Shown: positions 61,220 to 64,000 of the stretch, piece by piece
Layout of the letters: each line of letters opens with the position of its first letter
Position numbering within the stretch: the stretch's first letter is position 1
Source of the DNA: Betaproteobacteria bacterium
Lineage (GTDB): Bacteria > Pseudomonadota > Gammaproteobacteria > Burkholderiales > Ga0077523
Reading direction: 5' to 3'
Length of the DNA: 64,000 nt
Assembly: GCA_016125475.1 (NCBI GenBank)
Contig: WGLR01000014.1
Location: 109,159-173,158, forward strand
Made by a program: the position numbers and the translations under genes
The notes under the pieces: model-generated
Databases searched by the model: none
What the model was told of the DNA's origin: nothing
What the model saw: only the letters and a program-made list of their open reading frames with translations

Positions 61220-62736
61220 TGAACATTCCTGCCAAGAAAACGCTGCCCCGCCTGTCCGTGGCCGGCACCCTGTGCGTCGCGGTGATTCTCCTCGCGTCCG
61301 GCTGTGCCACGGTCAAGAGCCCGCTGCGCGAATCGCTGAACTCTCCCGTGCCCGAGGTCCAGGCGTGCGCATCGTGGTACAAGGCCCTCGACCACGCAGT
61401 CGACGACGCGAAGGTCCGGGACGCCGAGGATTTCCGGATTCCCGGTTTTCCCTATCTCAGGACCGACCGCTTCCTGGCATCCTTCCGGACCACGGCCGCG
61501 GACAACTCCGCGACGTTCGATGCCTGGGTGACGCATCTGGAGGCGCTCGACACCACGGCGCGCCGGTACGAGATCGCGAACCTTCCTCCCGCCGCCTTTC
61601 CGATACGGGACGTGCCCGACCCACGCGCCGCGCTGGTGCGAACGCAGACGTGCGCCGCCCGGCTGGCACGGACCGATCTCGATTCACCCGACCGGCGCGC
61701 CCTGCTCGTGGCGCGCGCCGTCGTGCCGGACGCCTATTCCTCGTGGAAGCGCGTGGTCGGGCTCTACGCACTCACGCGCTACCCGTTCATGAAAGGTGTC
61801 GAGGGCTGGCACGAGCAGGCGCGCGAGATGTTCCGTGACGCCCGCGCGGGCACGCGCACCAGCGCCCCCCTGATCCGGCATCACGCCGTCGGGCCCTCCG
61901 TCACCCCCGACCGGATCGCGTCGATCTTTTCCGGACTCCAGGTCGATGCGCTGGGCATCCCGAAGCTCGATGCAGCGGAACGCGAGACGCTTCTGGACGC
62001 GTACGCACCCGTCTACGACATCGAGACGGGCGGACCGTACGATCGCTTCGGCACGCTGGTGTGGCAGGGACACGAAGCCCCGGACGTGGACGTCGACCGG
62101 CCCGTCGTGTACCGCCGGCTCGCGTTCACGCAGTTCCACGGCAGATCCCTGATCCAGCTCGTCTACACCGTCTGGTTCTCCGAGCGACCGAAGTCGCACG
62201 CGATCGACCTGCTGGCCGGCAGGCTCGACGGCGTCGTGTTCCGCGTGACGCTCGGCCCGGACGGCCTGCCGCTCGTCTACGACACGATCCACCCCTGCGG
62301 CTGCTATCACATGTTCTTCCCGACGGATCGCGTGACACCGCTCCCCCCGCCCGAAAGCGGCATGGAGTGGGCCTTCATCCCCGTCACGCTGCCGGCGATC
62401 GGTGCCGCACAGCCCGTCGTGGTCCGGATAGCGAGCAGGACCCACTACGTCGTCGACGTGCACACGCTCGACGGGCCTGACGCAGGCGCCCCCTACCGCT
62501 TTGCGGCCGCCAACGAACTGCGCGCGATGCCGCTCGGCGACGACCGCACGCGCAGTGCCTTCGGTCCGGACGGCATCGTGCCCGGCACGAATCGCATGGA
62601 GCACCTGCTCTTCTGGCCGATGGGCATCGACGACTCGGGGGCGATGCGTCAATGGGGCAATCACGCGACGGCGTTCATCGGGCGACGCCACTTCGAGGAC
62701 GCGGACCTGATCGAGAAGCGCTTCGCCCTGCGGTAG
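61219..62736 (+). CDS. Large lipoprotein of unknown function
   Basis: A 505-residue protein with a lipobox (LLASGC, modified Cys29), so it is probably an outer- or inner-membrane lipoprotein. The mature part has no motif I recognise. Two parts stand out: RLAFTQFHGRSLIQLVYTVWFSERP and IHPCGCYHMFFPTDR, with two close cysteines and a His. It is translationally coupled to the SRPBCC gene (TGATG) and so belongs to the rquA operon. A terminator follows 4 bases after its stop. Confidence 0.75.
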   Translation: MNIPAKKTLPRLSVAGTLCVAVILLASGCATVKSPLRESLNSPVPEVQACASWYKALDHAVDDAKVRDAEDFRIPGFPYLRTDRFLASFRTTAADNSATFDAWVTHLEALDTTARRYEIANLPPAAFPIRDVPDPRAALVRTQTCAARLARTDLDSPDRRALLVARAVVPDAYSSWKRVVGLYALTRYPFMKGVEGWHEQAREMFRDARAGTRTSAPLIRHHAVGPSVTPDRIASIFSGLQVDALGIPKLDAAERETLLDAYAPVYDIETGGPYDRFGTLVWQGHEAPDVDVDRPVVYRRLAFTQFHGRSLIQLVYTVWFSERPKSHAIDLLAGRLDGVVFRVTLGPDGLPLVYDTIHPCGCYHMFFPTDRVTPLPPPESGMEWAFIPVTLPAIGAAQPVVVRIASRTHYVVDVHTLDGPDAGAPYRFAAANELRAMPLGDDRTRSAFGPDGIVPGTNRMEHLLFWPMGIDDSGAMRQWGNHATAFIGRRHFEDADLIEKRFALR

Positions 62737-62740
62737 CGGC

Positions 62741-62762
62741 AGAGGGCCGACGCCCTCTTTCG
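62741..62762 (+). terminator. Terminator of the rquA operon
   Basis: AGAGGGC (62741-62747) pairs with GCCCTCT (62752-62758) across CGAC and is followed by TTTC. It begins 4 bases after the lipoprotein stop. Confidence 0.65.
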
Positions 62763-62839
62763 CATCCGTCGCCGGCGTTGCCGCGACCTGGCGGACAAGT
62801 GGTGTAATTGCGGACTCTTCAGCTCACGCGAGTACACCC

Positions 62840-64000
62840 ATGCGCACCGCCGGCACCCTGATCGTCGACACGCTCGTCGCAAACGGGGTTTCCCGCGTCT
62901 TCTGCGTCCCGGGCGAGAGTTACCTGGGCCTCCTGGACGCTCTGCATGGGCGATCGGATATCGACACGGTCGTTTCCCGACACGAATCGGGGGCAGGGTT
63001 CATGGCGCTGGCCGACGCGCGGCTCACGGGCGTGCCTGGCGTCGCGCTCGTCAGTCGCGGACCGGGCGCCAGCAATGCCGCCATCGCGGTGCACACCGCC
63101 CAGCAGGACGGCGTGCCCTTCGTCCTCATCGTCGGCCAGGTGTCGGCGTCCGACGTACGTCGCGATGCCTTCCAGGAGATCGACTACGCGCGCATGTACG
63201 GCGGCATCGCGAAGTGGACGGCGGAGGTCACCGACGTCGCCCGGCTCCCCGAGACGCTTCTGCGCGCATTTCGCGTCGCGACCCAGGGCGTCCCCGGACC
63301 GGTCGTGCTCGCGATCCCGGAAGACGTCTTCCCGCGGACGACCGACGCCGAACCGCCGTCACCCCAGGCGACCGTGCGTGCCGCACCGGACGCGCGGGAC
63401 GTCGCGACCTGTCGCGAATGGCTCGACGGTGCGCGTCGACCCGTACTGCTGGCAGGCAGCGGACTGGACCGTCCGGGCGGTCGCGACGCGCTGCGCGCGT
63501 TCGCCGAACGCTGGGCGCTGCCCGTGCTGGTCTCGTTCCGGCGGCACGACCTGTTCCCGAACCGCCACGACCTCTATGCGGGTGACCTGGGACTCGCGAT
63601 TCCCGCGACTCAGATGGAGATGCTCCGCACGTCGGATCTGCTGATCGCCGCGGGTGCGCGGCTCAGCGACATCACGACCCAGGGCTATGCGTTTCCGCGA
63701 CTCGTGCGGCCCGAGATGAAACTGGTACACGTCCATTCGGACCCCTCGGTCATCGGCACGCACTTCAGTGCCGACCTCGCGATCGCGGCCGATCCGCGCA
63801 CGTTCTTCGACGCCGTTGGATCGCCCGCGGAGGTGCACCTGCCCCGCGAGCGCACGGACTGGATCGAACGGGTGCGCGCGGAGCGGCGACGCATCGCCGC
63901 GGTACGTCCCGCCGAAGTGTCCGACGGCGTCCCGTTCGAGCGTGTCGTCGACGCGGTGGGCAGGCACCTGACGGACGACGCGATCGTGACCGTCGACGCG
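62840..64000 (+). CDS. Thiamine-diphosphate enzyme of the acetolactate synthase type, 3' end cut by window
   Basis: About 387 residues are visible. The N-terminal ThDP domain has the activating Glu in VFCVPGESYLGLLDAL, then HESGAGFMALADARLTG and SRGPGASNAAIAVHTAQQDGVP, as in acetolactate synthase-like enzymes. The middle domain (ALPVLVSFRRHDLFPNRHDLYAGDLGLA) is present; the ThDP-Mg motif would lie beyond the right edge. No regulatory subunit is seen, so it may be a catabolic ThDP decarboxylase or carboligase rather than the biosynthetic enzyme. Confidence 0.85.
   Translation, partial: MRTAGTLIVDTLVANGVSRVFCVPGESYLGLLDALHGRSDIDTVVSRHESGAGFMALADARLTGVPGVALVSRGPGASNAAIAVHTAQQDGVPFVLIVGQVSASDVRRDAFQEIDYARMYGGIAKWTAEVTDVARLPETLLRAFRVATQGVPGPVVLAIPEDVFPRTTDAEPPSPQATVRAAPDARDVATCREWLDGARRPVLLAGSGLDRPGGRDALRAFAERWALPVLVSFRRHDLFPNRHDLYAGDLGLAIPATQMEMLRTSDLLIAAGARLSDITTQGYAFPRLVRPEMKLVHVHSDPSVIGTHFSADLAIAADPRTFFDAVGSPAEVHLPRERTDWIERVRAERRRIAAVRPAEVSDGVPFERVVDAVGRHLTDDAIVTVDA

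Overview
This 64-kb, very GC-rich and densely packed chromosomal window looks like a betaproteobacterium (Burkholderiales or a neighbouring order). The evidence is an mraZ-rsmH start of a division/cell-wall cluster, a bacterial class A RNase P RNA, an intracellular polyhydroxybutyrate depolymerase with a Cys nucleophile, a complete liv-type ABC transporter with a Tat-exported binding protein, and an RquA-like rhodoquinone enzyme. I see no prophage, insertion sequence, CRISPR array or tRNA. This is assignment by gene content only; no 16S gene is present.

Layout. 1-2.0 kb: rsmH (cut by the left edge), mraZ with its promoter and a four-unit MraZ box, and rnpB, all on the minus strand. 2.3-3.1 kb: a NYN-LOTUS RNA-binding/nuclease candidate. 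3.2-7.9 kb: a minus-strand block of small-molecule enzymes (methyltransferase, HpcH/HpaI aldolase, D-2-hydroxyacid dehydrogenase, two SDRs), interrupted by two copies of a 210-bp hairpin-rich repeat. 8.2-11.3 kb: a 1055-residue cyclase/AAA/helical-repeat regulator. 11.3-20.3 kb: a tightly packed minus-strand operon (cupin, quinone oxidoreductase, large FAD oxidoreductase, phasin-like protein, polyprenyl synthetase, saccharopine-dehydrogenase-like protein, tandem acetoacetate-decarboxylase-like protein). It looks like an uncharacterised isoprenoid-linked pathway and is the best candidate here for a new system. 20.5-24.6 kb: phaZ, srkA, an exported alpha/beta hydrolase and a small membrane protein. 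25-39 kb: mostly single genes (DUF4139 protein, RCK potassium channel plus membrane partner, P450, PfkB kinase, rhodanese, acpH, CPA1 antiporter, peptidase E, 2OG oxygenase-like protein, PAP2 phosphatase, DUF4396 protein). 39.3-46.4 kb: a giant MalT-type ATPase with a SARP-type C-terminus, divergent from an RND heavy-metal exporter that has no adaptor or outer-membrane partner here. 47-51.7 kb: an EF-G paralogue, a cupin-GNAT fusion, SAM hydrolase (DUF62) and queF.

51.9-53.2 kb: a zinc-sensing ArsR regulator translationally coupled to a CDF exporter, with an SmtB-type operator. 54.5-59.2 kb: livK-H-M-G-F with overlapping frames and a hairpin after livK that probably lowers downstream expression. 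59.8-62.7 kb: rquA, an exported SRPBCC protein and a large lipoprotein, coupled as an operon and closed by a terminator; this predicts conversion of ubiquinone to rhodoquinone for low-oxygen respiration. The window ends inside a thiamine-diphosphate enzyme of the acetolactate synthase type.

All function calls come from reading motifs by eye, with no database search. Starts were moved from the longest open frame where a ribosome-binding site or domain boundary argued for a shorter one.
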